Source: Candidatus Beckwithbacteria bacterium
Lineage (GTDB): Bacteria > Patescibacteriota > Microgenomatia > UBA1400 > CG1-02-47-37
NCBI GenBank assembly: GCA_026397255.1
Contig: JAPLVF010000019.1
Coordinates: 1 to 38,885, forward strand
DNA: 38,885 nt
Direction: 5' to 3'
Below, piece after piece: positions 1-8,467 of the stretch. Below the pieces are notes generated by a model, which had not been told where the DNA came from, ran no database searches, and was given only the letters and a program-made list of their open reading frames with translations. Both the position numbers and the translations under genes were made by a program. The first letter of the stretch is position 1. Each line of letters begins with the position of its first letter.

Positions 1-25
1 TCCTGCCGGAAACTCAGTAGTAGTG

Positions 26-31
26 TAAAAT
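26..31 (+). promoter_or_regulatory. -10 box of murE, leaderless spacing
   Basis: TAAAAT lies 6 bases before the murE ATG at 38. Transcription would start at or next to the A of the ATG, and no Shine-Dalgarno is present. The same 6-base spacing recurs at many genes in this window. No convincing -35 is visible. Confidence 0.5.
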
Positions 32-37
32 AGACTA

Positions 38-1114
38 ATGTCTTTCCAAAAATTAAGACAACTGATTCCTCAAAGACTAATCAATCTTCTCTGGCATTTA
101 CCCCAAGCCATTTTGGCCAACCTGATTTACGGCTTTCCCGGTAAAAAACTAACGGTGATCGGAGTGACCGGTACCTCCGGTAAAACCTCGGTCAGCCACT
201 TGCTTTACCACATCCTGAAGCAAAACGGTTTTAAGGTGGATTTATTATCTACGATTTCAGTCCCTGGTCTACACGTCACCAATCCTGAGCCGTTTATCCT
301 GCAAAAATTATTAAAAAAAAGCCTGGATCAAGGCTGCACCCATGTAGTTTTAGAGGTAACTTCCCATGGTTTAGACCAATACCGGAATTGGGGAATTAAG
401 TTTAAGTATGGCCTGATCACCAACATTACCCATGAGCATTTGGATTATCATAAAACTTTTGCCAATTACCAACAGGCTAAGCTGAAGTTATTAAAAATGG
501 CCGAGACTCCGATAAAATTCCAAGATTCCGCTAATTTTGTCAAGGCTAATGAAAATGCTGCCTCAGCCATTGCTGAAAAAATAGGTTTAAGCCGTTCGGC
601 TATTGCTCGTTCCATTACCACTTTTCCCGGTGTTCCCGGCCGGATGGAATTTGTTCAGAAAAAACCTTTTGGAGTAGTAATCGACTTTGCCCACAAACCT
701 GACGCTCTGGAAAAAGCCTTAATCGCCCTCCGTTTGACAACGAAAAACCGCCTCATTGCTGTTTTTGGCTGTGCCGGTCTAAGGGATAGATTAAAACGGC
801 CGATGATGGGAGAAATCTCCGGACGCCTGGCGGATATTACGGTTTTAACTGCCGAAGACCCACGCACAGAAGACGTAAACGAGATTATCAACCAAATTAA
901 AAGCGGTTGGGACAAAGCCAAAAAACCTCCGAACCGCCAACTTTGTCTTGAACCCGACCGTCAAGCTGCCATTAATCTGGCAATTAAACTGGCTCAACCA
1001 GGCGATTCCGTCGCTCTTTTTGGTAAAGCCCACGAAAAATCAATGTGTTTTGGTACAATAGAAACTGCCTGGTCAGAATACCGGGCAGTTAGGCAGGCTT
1101 TATGTCAAATTTAA
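38..1114 (+). CDS. murE: MurE-like Mur ligase (UDP-MurNAc-tripeptide synthetase), shortened
   Basis: Cytoplasmic ATP-dependent ligase expected to add the third amino acid to UDP-MurNAc-L-Ala-D-Glu. Visible MurE signatures are the P-loop GTSGKTS (residues 45-51), EVTSHGL (106-112), HEHLDYH (132-138), the carbamoyl-lysine candidate K148 in QQAK, GVPGRME (198-204), DFAHKPDALEK (216-226), a GC.G.RDR.KRP block (244-255) and EDPR (273-276, where the DAP-type motif is DNPR). At 358 residues it is about 130 shorter than typical MurE. The N-terminal UDP-binding domain is replaced by about 35 hydrophobic or basic residues. Roughly 70 residues are also missing from the central domain between K148 and GVPGRME. 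First gene of the wall cluster; its end overlaps glmU by 13 bases. The third amino acid cannot be predicted with confidence. Confidence 0.85.
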   Translation: MSFQKLRQLIPQRLINLLWHLPQAILANLIYGFPGKKLTVIGVTGTSGKTSVSHLLYHILKQNGFKVDLLSTISVPGLHVTNPEPFILQKLLKKSLDQGCTHVVLEVTSHGLDQYRNWGIKFKYGLITNITHEHLDYHKTFANYQQAKLKLLKMAETPIKFQDSANFVKANENAASAIAEKIGLSRSAIARSITTFPGVPGRMEFVQKKPFGVVIDFAHKPDALEKALIALRLTTKNRLIAVFGCAGLRDRLKRPMMGEISGRLADITVLTAEDPRTEDVNEIINQIKSGWDKAKKPPNRQLCLEPDRQAAINLAIKLAQPGDSVALFGKAHEKSMCFGTIETAWSEYRAVRQALCQI

Positions 1115-2280
1115 CCGCCCTTATTTTAGCCGCCGGTGCCGGTAAACGGATTAAACCGATTGTTACCGGTAAGCCCTTTTTGCCTTTTTGTGGCCAGACT
1201 TTGCTTAGTTGGATAATCAATGACCTTAAAAGCATCGGCATTAAGCAATTTATCGTGGTAGTTAATCCTCAGGATAAAGAAAAAGTAAAAAAACACCCCT
1301 TGGCCATTCAGGAAAAACCGACGGGAATGGCCGGAGCGGTTTTAGCTGCAAGGAGACTCCTCGCAGGACCGACAATAATTGTTAATGGGGATGATTTGAT
1401 CGACCCTAAAATCTGGCAGGCTTTTAAAGCGGCGATTATCAAAACCCCCGACCAAATTTGTCTCACTGGAATCAAAAGTGATTTAACCGGGGGTTATTTT
1501 GACCTACAGGGAGAGAACCTGCAGGTGGTAGAAAAGCCGACAGAGGCAGAGCGGCCGAGTAATTGGTTAAAACTGGTTTTGGATTATTTTCCCAACATTC
1601 AAGATTTTATTACAGTTTTAGATAAAGTTCAGTCAGACAAAGATGGTCTTTATGAAAAAGCCTTAAACCAATTACTTGAAATCAAACCAGCCCAATTAGT
1701 CAAAGCCGACGGTTATTTCCAGCCTTTAAAATTTCCCTGGCAGATTTTAGACATGACCCAAATTTTTTTAATTAATCGGCTTAAGCCAGGGATTGATAAA
1801 ACTGCTTCAATCCATCCGACCGCCGTGATTGAAGGCCCGGTCCAAATCGAAGCCGGTGCCAAAATTATGCCTTATGCAGTGATTAAAGGGCCGGCTTTTT
1901 TGGGTAAAAATGTGCTTATCGGCGACCACGTTTTAGTCCGTCAATCTCTGATTGAGTCTAATTCAATTGTCGGTTTTAAGAGTGAAATCTGCCGCAGCTA
2001 TGTCGGTCCTAATAATAATTTTCATTCTAACTATGTCGGCGATTCGGTGATTGAAGCCGATTCCAACCTAGGCTCTGGCGCCACTTTGGCCAACCTTCGC
2101 TTTGACAAGAAAGAGATTATTCCCGGCCGGATTAAATTTGGTTGCGTTATGGCCCGGGCCAGCCAATTAGGGGTGAATACTTCCGTTATGCCCGGCATTA
2201 CTTTGGGAGCTAAAGCGATTGCTAACAGCGGCTTGGTGATTAAGGAAAATTTAGCAGCTAATGAATTTAAGAAAAATTAA
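1102..2280 (+). CDS. glmU: Bifunctional GlmU-like nucleotidyltransferase/acetyltransferase (archaeal type)
   Basis: Expected to make UDP-GlcNAc from glucosamine-1-phosphate (acetyl transfer, then uridylyl transfer), the entry substrate for MurA. The N-terminus has the nucleotidyltransferase signature LAAGAGKR (residues 9-16) followed by KPFLPFCG. The last 160 or so residues form a left-handed beta-helix of hexapeptide repeats (IHPTAVIEGPVQIEAGAKI and onward). They end in ANLRFD...GVNTSVMPG, a pattern typical of archaeal-type GlmU rather than E. coli GlmU. Length is 392 residues. It overlaps murE upstream and murC downstream (20 bases), which suggests translational coupling. A nucleotidyltransferase for another sugar cannot be excluded, but glmS nearby supports GlmU. 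Confidence 0.8.
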   Translation: MSNLTALILAAGAGKRIKPIVTGKPFLPFCGQTLLSWIINDLKSIGIKQFIVVVNPQDKEKVKKHPLAIQEKPTGMAGAVLAARRLLAGPTIIVNGDDLIDPKIWQAFKAAIIKTPDQICLTGIKSDLTGGYFDLQGENLQVVEKPTEAERPSNWLKLVLDYFPNIQDFITVLDKVQSDKDGLYEKALNQLLEIKPAQLVKADGYFQPLKFPWQILDMTQIFLINRLKPGIDKTASIHPTAVIEGPVQIEAGAKIMPYAVIKGPAFLGKNVLIGDHVLVRQSLIESNSIVGFKSEICRSYVGPNNNFHSNYVGDSVIEADSNLGSGATLANLRFDKKEIIPGRIKFGCVMARASQLGVNTSVMPGITLGAKAIANSGLVIKENLAANEFKKN

Positions 2281-3679
2281 GACAATCCACTTTACTGGCA
2301 TTAAGGGCGTCGGAATGACCGCTTTGGCCTTAGGGGTCCAGGATTTGGGCAAAAATGTTTCCGGCAGCGATACTGAGGAAATTTTTCCTACCAACGCGAT
2401 TTTAAAGCAACGTCAGATTAAGGTTAAATCCGGTTTTTCTGCCAGGAATATACCTAAAAATTGTGATTTACTAATTTATACCGGCGCCCACAACGGTCAA
2501 GCCAATCCTGAAGTTGTCAGCGCTCTTTCCCGGGGAATTCCGGTTTTAGCCCACAGCCAGGCCCTGGGTTTATTTTCTTCCGGTTTTAAAACTTTGGCGG
2601 TTGCCGGGGTTGGCGGTAAATCCACTACCTCGGCCATCCTGGCGACAATCTTGGATTCGGCTGGCTTAAAGCCCTGTTTTTGTGTTGGCGCCGGTGACGT
2701 TCCCTGCCTTAAAACTCCCGGGAGAATGGTTAGAAAATCTGCTTATTTTGTGGCCGAAGCCGATGAATATGTGACGGACCCACAGCTGAATTTAACCCCC
2801 AGATTTCATTATTTAAGTCCGTTTGTTAGTATCATTACCAACATTGAATATGACCACCCGGATGTTTACCAGAACCTTGAGGCAATCTTTGACAGTTTTC
2901 GGACTTTTATTAAACCGGTTCCCCCGGATGGTTTAGTAGTGGTTAACTTTGATAATTCCCATGTCCGGCAGTTTATTAAAACCATTGATAAGCCGATCGC
3001 CACTTACGGTTTTTCTCCCCAAGCCGATTGGCAGATTGTTAAAGCCCATGTGGCGGACAAAAAACAATTTTTACAATTAAAATATAAAAATATTGTCTGG
3101 CCGGAATTAATTATTAATCTTCCCGGCAATTACAATGCCTTGAATAGCGTCGCTGCGGTAGCGGCCGCTCATCATTTAGGCGTTAGTCCTGACAAAATTA
3201 TCCTGGGCTTAAAAAGATTTACGGGGGTGAAACGCCGGTTTGAGTTTATCGCGACTGTTAAAGGGGTTAGTCTTTATGATGATTATGCTCACCACCCGAC
3301 GGAAATTCAAGCCGTTTTATCAGCGGCTAAAAATTGGTTCCCGGGTAAAAGGCTGATTACTATTTTCCAGTCGCACACTTATTCCCGGACTAAAGCCCTT
3401 TTAAGCGACTTTGCCAGGAGTTTTGAATTGGCCGATGAAGTCATTATTAACGACATTTTTCCTTCCGCCCGGGAAAAAGATAATCTGGGTTTAATCGGAC
3501 CGATTTTCAGTCAAGAAGTTAAAAAATATCATTCTCGTGTTCACTATTGTCCAGGCGAACCGGAAACAATGAACTGTCTTAAGAAAATCGTTGCCAAAAA
3601 TGACGTGATTTTTACTCTTGGCGCCGGCAATAATTGGCTGTGGTATAAACAAATTATTAAACTGCTTAAAACGCGATGA
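2261..3679 (+). CDS. murC: UDP-N-acetylmuramate--L-alanine ligase
   Basis: Adds L-Ala to UDP-MurNAc in the cytoplasm. The 472-residue length is normal. The N-terminal Rossmann domain starts with HFTGIKGVGM (10-19) and SGSD (34-37). The P-loop reads GVGGKST (116-122), where MurC usually has GTHGKTT, so the usual His is replaced. Other signatures are EADEYV (166-171), EYDHPD (196-201) and the strong MurC motif DDYAHHPTEI (340-349). Unlike MurE and MurF in this cluster, it keeps all three Mur ligase domains. The start overlaps glmU by 20 bases and the stop overlaps the murB ATG by 4 bases. Confidence 0.93.
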   Translation: MNLRKIKTIHFTGIKGVGMTALALGVQDLGKNVSGSDTEEIFPTNAILKQRQIKVKSGFSARNIPKNCDLLIYTGAHNGQANPEVVSALSRGIPVLAHSQALGLFSSGFKTLAVAGVGGKSTTSAILATILDSAGLKPCFCVGAGDVPCLKTPGRMVRKSAYFVAEADEYVTDPQLNLTPRFHYLSPFVSIITNIEYDHPDVYQNLEAIFDSFRTFIKPVPPDGLVVVNFDNSHVRQFIKTIDKPIATYGFSPQADWQIVKAHVADKKQFLQLKYKNIVWPELIINLPGNYNALNSVAAVAAAHHLGVSPDKIILGLKRFTGVKRRFEFIATVKGVSLYDDYAHHPTEIQAVLSAAKNWFPGKRLITIFQSHTYSRTKALLSDFARSFELADEVIINDIFPSAREKDNLGLIGPIFSQEVKKYHSRVHYCPGEPETMNCLKKIVAKNDVIFTLGAGNNWLWYKQIIKLLKTR

Positions 3680-4449
3680 AATTTCTTACTAATCAATTAT
3701 TAGCCCCATACACCACCATAAAAATCGGCGGCCCGGCCGAGTATTTATACGAGGCTAAAACCACCGAAGATTTAATCAGTGCCGTCAAAGAAGCGGAAAA
3801 ATTAAAACTTAACTACTATATTTTTGGTAGTGCTAGTAATGTTTTAATTTCGGATCAGGGACTAAAAGGGTTAGTGATTATTAATCAGACCAGTCAAATC
3901 AAGATTTTGCCAAATAATTTAGTCGAACTGGACAGCGGCGTTTTCCTGCCAAAAGCAATTTTTTACCTGATTAATCATGGTTTGACAGGCCTGGAAGCCT
4001 TTAGCGGGATTCCGGCCACCGCCGGCGGCGCCACCGCCGTTAAAATGCACGGCGTCAGGGTTGATTGGGAAGACTTTGTGGTCAAAGTTAATCGTTATCA
4101 AGACGTGATTCTTTCCGTGGTGTTACGGTTAAAATCCGGCGATCAGGCTGCGGCTCTGGACCGAGCCAAGACAATTCAGTTTAACAAACGTTATCAGCCG
4201 CAACGCTCCAGCGGCTGTATTTTCCGCAATCAGTCTAACCAATCAACCGGTGAAATTATTGATAAACAGCTTCATCTAAAGGGGAAACAAATCGGTCAGG
4301 CGCAGATTTCCCTTAGTCACGCTAATTTTATCGAAAATCTAGGCGGCGCCACCGCCTCTGATGTACTTCAATTAATTAAATTAGTGAAAAATACCGCCAA
4401 GCAAAAATTAAATTTAGATTTACAATTAGAAATACAAATTTATGAGTAA
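3676..4449 (+). CDS. murB: UDP-N-acetylenolpyruvoylglucosamine reductase, shortened
   Basis: FAD/NADPH enzyme that reduces the MurA product to UDP-MurNAc. The FAD-binding part is recognisable: TIKIGGPA (14-21), FGSASNVLISD (50-60), GLTGLEAFSGIPATAGG (102-118). The substrate domain has RSSGCIFRN (177-185), so the position of the catalytic Ser of E. coli MurB is Cys181. At 257 residues it is about 40 short. Most of the loss lies between MHGVRVDWED and the strand RYQDVILSVVLRL, where other MurB proteins carry the FxYRxS motif with a catalytic Arg; I cannot find that motif here. The ATGA overlap with murC and the 8-base overlap with murA place it inside the operon. Confidence 0.85.
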   Translation: MKFLTNQLLAPYTTIKIGGPAEYLYEAKTTEDLISAVKEAEKLKLNYYIFGSASNVLISDQGLKGLVIINQTSQIKILPNNLVELDSGVFLPKAIFYLINHGLTGLEAFSGIPATAGGATAVKMHGVRVDWEDFVVKVNRYQDVILSVVLRLKSGDQAAALDRAKTIQFNKRYQPQRSSGCIFRNQSNQSTGEIIDKQLHLKGKQIGQAQISLSHANFIENLGGATASDVLQLIKLVKNTAKQKLNLDLQLEIQIYE

Positions 4450-5758
4450 ATTAATCATTCAGGGTGGTCAATCTTTAAAAGGCGTGGTTCGGCTTGGCGG
4501 CGCTAAAAATGCCTCCTTTAAGTTAATGATTGCCGCGCTTTTATGCCCCCACGAGACCAGGTTATTAAACTTTTCCAAAATTGCCGATGTTGATTTGGTG
4601 GCAGAGATTATCAGAACCTTGGGAGCTAAAGTTTATTCAGCCGGGGAGCGGACTCTGTTTATCAATGCCTCTCATCTTTCTTCTTCAACTGTGCCTGAGT
4701 CACTTGGTTTAGCTTCCCGGGCCTCCAGTCTATTTATTGCTCCTCTTTTAGCCCGAACGAAAAAAGCATCTGTTCCGTTCCCCGGTGGTGATAAGATCGG
4801 CTCCCGGCCGCTTGACCGCCATCTTGATGGTTTGAAAGCTTTAGGCGCCAAAATTGAGCTTAATGGACACTTAATTACTGCTAGCTGTGAACAATTGATC
4901 GGTTGTCACTATCGCTTTACCAAACCCAGCCATACTGGGACTGAAACTATGATTATGGCCGCAGTTTTAGCCTCTGGTAAAACCAGACTGGAAAATGCCG
5001 CCCTTGAACCAGAGGTTGATGACTTGATCGAGTTTTTAAATCAGATGGGTGCCCAGATCAAACGTCAGCCGGAAAGAGTGATTGAGATTAACGGAGTAAA
5101 AGCTTTAAATCCGGTTATTTACCAAGTTATGCCTGACCGCAACGAAGCGGTTTCTTATGCCATTGCCGCTTTGATGACTCATGGTGACATCATTGTTGAA
5201 AATGCCCGGAAACAGGATTTAACCGCCTTTTTAACTAAGATTAAAGCCGTCGGTGCCGGCATTGAATATTCCCAGTTCGGCATCAGATTTTTCTATTCAA
5301 AGCCGTTAACCGCAGTTGATATTATCACTCGGCCTCATCCGGGTTTTATGACGGACTGGCAACCCTTGTGGGCCGTTTTAGCCACCCAATGTCGTGGCCA
5401 ATCAAAGATTATTGAGACTGTCTTTACTTCCAGATTTCAGTTTGCCTCTTCGCTTCAGTCGATGGGCGCTAAGATTAAGTTTTTTAAACCTGAAATAACC
5501 AATCCTGAAAGTTTTTACAACTTTAATCTTAGCGATGACTTAGCTGCTAACTGCCATGGAATTGCCATCACCGGCCCGACTAAACTGCATGGTCAGACTA
5601 TTACCGTGACTGATATCCGGGCCGGAGCCACTCTGGCCTTAGCCGGATTAGTTGCCCAAGGCCAAACTGTCTTGACCGGTTTAGAGCACATTGACCGCGG
5701 CTATGAAGACTTTAGCGGGCGTTTGCTTAATCTAGGTGCTAAAATCAAAAGAATCTAA
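4442..5758 (+). CDS. murA: UDP-GlcNAc 1-carboxyvinyltransferase with Asp in place of the catalytic Cys
   Basis: First committed step of peptidoglycan synthesis: transfer of enolpyruvate from PEP to UDP-GlcNAc. The 438-residue length is normal. Seen: GAKNASFKLMIAALL (20-34), the active-site loop PFPGGDKIGSRP (112-123), and DIRAGATLALAGL near the C-terminus. In E. coli the loop reads GGCTIGARP with the fosfomycin-targeted Cys115; here the equivalent residue is Asp117 (GAT at 4790-4792). The Cys-to-Asp change is known in the MurA of Mycobacterium, Chlamydia and Borrelia, where it gives natural fosfomycin resistance. Three bases separate it from glmS. Confidence 0.95.
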   Translation: MSKLIIQGGQSLKGVVRLGGAKNASFKLMIAALLCPHETRLLNFSKIADVDLVAEIIRTLGAKVYSAGERTLFINASHLSSSTVPESLGLASRASSLFIAPLLARTKKASVPFPGGDKIGSRPLDRHLDGLKALGAKIELNGHLITASCEQLIGCHYRFTKPSHTGTETMIMAAVLASGKTRLENAALEPEVDDLIEFLNQMGAQIKRQPERVIEINGVKALNPVIYQVMPDRNEAVSYAIAALMTHGDIIVENARKQDLTAFLTKIKAVGAGIEYSQFGIRFFYSKPLTAVDIITRPHPGFMTDWQPLWAVLATQCRGQSKIIETVFTSRFQFASSLQSMGAKIKFFKPEITNPESFYNFNLSDDLAANCHGIAITGPTKLHGQTITVTDIRAGATLALAGLVAQGQTVLTGLEHIDRGYEDFSGRLLNLGAKIKRI

Positions 5759-5761
5759 CTT

Positions 5762-7471
5762 ATGTGTGGAATTTTTGGAGTTATCGGTCAAACCAATAAT
5801 GCCGCCCAGTTGGTCCTGGAAGGTTTAATCAAGCTGGAATATCGCGGCTATGACTCCTGGGGAATCAGTGTCAAACAAGACGGGCGATTGGTGCGCGAGC
5901 GCCATACCGGTAAAATCAGCCAGGCTAAAACAAAACTGCCACCATCTACTATTGGTCTTGGGCATACCCGCTGGGCAACCCACGGTGGGGTTACGGTCGG
6001 TAATGCCCACCCCCATTTAAGCTGTGATCAGAAACTATCCCTGGTTCATAACGGTATTGTGGAAAACTTCCGTACCCTCAAAGAAAAATTAATTCTTAAT
6101 CATAAATTTACCTCAGAAACAGATACCGAAGTCGCTTTGCACCTGATTGAAGAAAAAGCCAAGCAACTGGATTTATTATCAGCGGTTAAAGCCGCCTTTA
6201 AAGAAATTTCCGGCATGAATGCCTTAATTGTTTTAAGCGCCGATAATGATGAATTAATCGCTGTCAAAAACGGGTCACCCTTGATTATTGGTTTAGGTAA
6301 AAACAGCAACTTTATTTCTTCCGATGTCTGGGCGCTTTTAGACCACACCAATCAGGTGATCTTTTTAGAGGATAACCAAATTGCCCGAATCACCGCTGAA
6401 TCTGTCCAAATTTTTTCCGTTATTTCTAGCAAAGCGATTATGCCCAAAATTGTTACTCTTAACTGGAAACTGGAGCAAAGCCGCTTGGGTAAATTTCACC
6501 ACTACATGGAAAAAGAAATTTTTGACCAGCCAAAAGTTTTACTTAACTTAGCTTCTCAGGAGTTTGTCAGTCTTAAAAAATTAATTAAACCCAACCGTAA
6601 AATTTATTTATTGGCTTGTGGGACTGCCTATTACGCCGCCTTATTTAGCGAATACTGTTTGCGTTCAAACGGGTTTGAAGCCGAAGCGGTGATGGCTTCG
6701 GAATATCAAAAAATAGCCAAACTGGTAAAGTCAGACCAATTGTTACTTGTTTTGTCTCAAAGCGGTGAAACTATTGATGTGATTAATGCCGTCAAAGAGC
6801 TGAAAGCCAAAAAAATTCCGGTTGTGGCCATTACTAATGTTTTAGGCTCAACTTTATACCGTTTAGCTGATTATCAGATTCTTTTAAATGCCGGGCAGGA
6901 AGTGGCGGTTGCTTCCACTAAGGCTTTTACTGCCAAGTTAGCCGTGATTCTTAAATTAATCGGTTGCTCCCCTGACTTAATTAAGCAGGCGGCGCAAACC
7001 TCGGTTGACCGGGAAAAAATTAAAAATCTGGCCGGGCAAATCAAAGACAGTGAACATATTTTTGTGATTGGTCGGGGATTGTCTTACCCGATTGCCCTGG
7101 AAGCAGCCTTAAAGATAAAAGAAGTTAGTTATATTCACGCCGAAGGTTTTGCCGGCGGTGAATTAAAACATGGCCCGATTGCTTTAATTGATAAAGGTAC
7201 GCCTTGCATTATTATCGCCCCCTTGGACGACACTTATACGGATATTATTTCTTCCGCTCATGAACTTAAAGCCCGGGGTGGATTAATTATCGGTATTTCC
7301 CCTAAACCCGACGCTGTTTTTGACTATCATTTATCTGTGCCGGATTTACAGGCCGCAACTGCTATTCCCGAGATTATTATTGCTCAACTATTAGCCTATG
7401 ATTTAGCCGTCGGCCGCGGCCTCAATCCCGACAAACCCCGCAACCTGGCCAAATCCGTGACGGTTAAGTGA
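5762..7471 (+). CDS. glmS: Glutamine--fructose-6-phosphate aminotransferase
   Basis: Makes glucosamine-6-phosphate from fructose-6-phosphate and glutamine, feeding UDP-GlcNAc synthesis. The start is fixed by MCGIFGVIG, because Cys2 becomes the N-terminal nucleophile of the glutaminase domain. Further signatures are GYDSWG, GHTRWATHGG, NGIVEN, two SIS sugar-isomerase domains (SQSGETIDV in the first) and the C-terminal KPRNLAKSVTV. Length is 569 residues against about 609 in E. coli. The stop is TGA. No glmS ribozyme leader is possible because only 3 bases separate it from murA. Confidence 0.96.
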   Translation: MCGIFGVIGQTNNAAQLVLEGLIKLEYRGYDSWGISVKQDGRLVRERHTGKISQAKTKLPPSTIGLGHTRWATHGGVTVGNAHPHLSCDQKLSLVHNGIVENFRTLKEKLILNHKFTSETDTEVALHLIEEKAKQLDLLSAVKAAFKEISGMNALIVLSADNDELIAVKNGSPLIIGLGKNSNFISSDVWALLDHTNQVIFLEDNQIARITAESVQIFSVISSKAIMPKIVTLNWKLEQSRLGKFHHYMEKEIFDQPKVLLNLASQEFVSLKKLIKPNRKIYLLACGTAYYAALFSEYCLRSNGFEAEAVMASEYQKIAKLVKSDQLLLVLSQSGETIDVINAVKELKAKKIPVVAITNVLGSTLYRLADYQILLNAGQEVAVASTKAFTAKLAVILKLIGCSPDLIKQAAQTSVDREKIKNLAGQIKDSEHIFVIGRGLSYPIALEAALKIKEVSYIHAEGFAGGELKHGPIALIDKGTPCIIIAPLDDTYTDIISSAHELKARGGLIIGISPKPDAVFDYHLSVPDLQAATAIPEIIIAQLLAYDLAVGRGLNPDKPRNLAKSVTVK

Positions 7472-7477
7472 TACAAT
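7469..7477 (+). promoter_or_regulatory. Extended -10 promoter of yvcK
   Basis: TGATACAAT fits the extended -10 pattern TGnTAnnnT, overlaps the glmS stop codon and ends 9 bases before the yvcK ATG at 7487. It would give a leaderless or nearly leaderless mRNA. Confidence 0.5.
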
Positions 7478-7486
7478 ATACACAAA

Positions 7487-8467
7487 ATGCCAACTAAACC
7501 TTTGCAGAAAATCGTGGTTATCGGCGGCGGGACCGGCAGTTTTGTCCTGCTGTCAGGCTTAAAACAATATCCAGTTGATTTAACCGCAATTGTGCCGGTG
7601 ACTGATGACGGCGGCTCCACCGGCCGTCTCCGTGACGAATTTGGCTTTTTACCGGTCGGGGATATGCGGCAGTGTTTAGCCGCTCTGGCTTCCCAAAATG
7701 GCCTGCTTCGTCAACTTCTGCTTTACCGTTTTGAAAAAGGTAATGGTCTCCAAGGTCATAACTTAGGGAATATTTTACTCACGGCCATGGAAGATATGTT
7801 CGGTGGCGAACCGGAAGCAATTACCCAGGCTGCCAGAATTTTTAGGCTTAAAGGCCGAGTTTTGCCGATTGCTAAAAAGCTGGTGAAACTGGCCGCTAAA
7901 TACTCCAGCGGTAAAACCATTATCTCGGAACATAAAATTGAAACTTATAAATTAACCCGTGATGAGAAAATTATTCAGCTTTTTACCATTCCTAAAACTT
8001 CCATTAATCCCGAAGCCGCTTCAGCGATTAAAACCGCCGATTTAATTATTTTTGCCCCAGGCGATCTCTATAATTCCATTATTGCCAATTTGGTGATTAC
8101 CGGCGCCAAAAAAGCCCTTCAGGAAACCTCAGCCAAGCTGCTTTATGTTGTCAACTTAATGACTTTGAACAGTCAAACCGCTTATTATTCCGCCCGCGAT
8201 CATGTTCGGGCAATCGAAAAATACACCGGCAAGAAAATGGATTATATTTTAGTTAATAATGAATCGATTCCGCCGGTGATTATTAAAGCCTATCAAAAAT
8301 CTCATGAATACCCGGTGGTTGATGATTTAACCAGCGATTCCCGGGTAATCCGTCGGCCTTTATTAGCCGACAGTCCTTATCAAAAACCCAAAAGCGATGT
8401 GTTAAAACGCAGCTTACTCCGTCATGATTCCCGTAAACTTGCCCAGGCAATATGTCAACTCCTTTAG
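7487..8467 (+). CDS. yvcK: YvcK/CofD-family protein (gluconeogenesis factor)
   Basis: Member of the YvcK/CofD fold family. In Bacillus subtilis YvcK binds UDP-sugars and is needed for growth and wall synthesis on gluconeogenic carbon. Seen: VVIGGGTGSFVLLSGL (10-25), the family signature TDDGGSTGRLRDEFG (39-53), PVGDMRQCLAAL (56-67) and GHNLGN further on. Length (326 residues) is normal. Its place next to glmS and glmU fits control of UDP-sugar flow into the wall; that role is inferred. The last 16 bases overlap the hydrolase gene. Confidence 0.9.
   Translation: MPTKPLQKIVVIGGGTGSFVLLSGLKQYPVDLTAIVPVTDDGGSTGRLRDEFGFLPVGDMRQCLAALASQNGLLRQLLLYRFEKGNGLQGHNLGNILLTAMEDMFGGEPEAITQAARIFRLKGRVLPIAKKLVKLAAKYSSGKTIISEHKIETYKLTRDEKIIQLFTIPKTSINPEAASAIKTADLIIFAPGDLYNSIIANLVITGAKKALQETSAKLLYVVNLMTLNSQTAYYSARDHVRAIEKYTGKKMDYILVNNESIPPVIIKAYQKSHEYPVVDDLTSDSRVIRRPLLADSPYQKPKSDVLKRSLLRHDSRKLAQAICQLL

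Noticed and set aside
1-37. Possible C-terminal codons of an upstream gene ending PAGNSVVV (stop at 26-28)
   Set aside because: Only eight codons are visible and two other frames are also possible, so no gene can be named.
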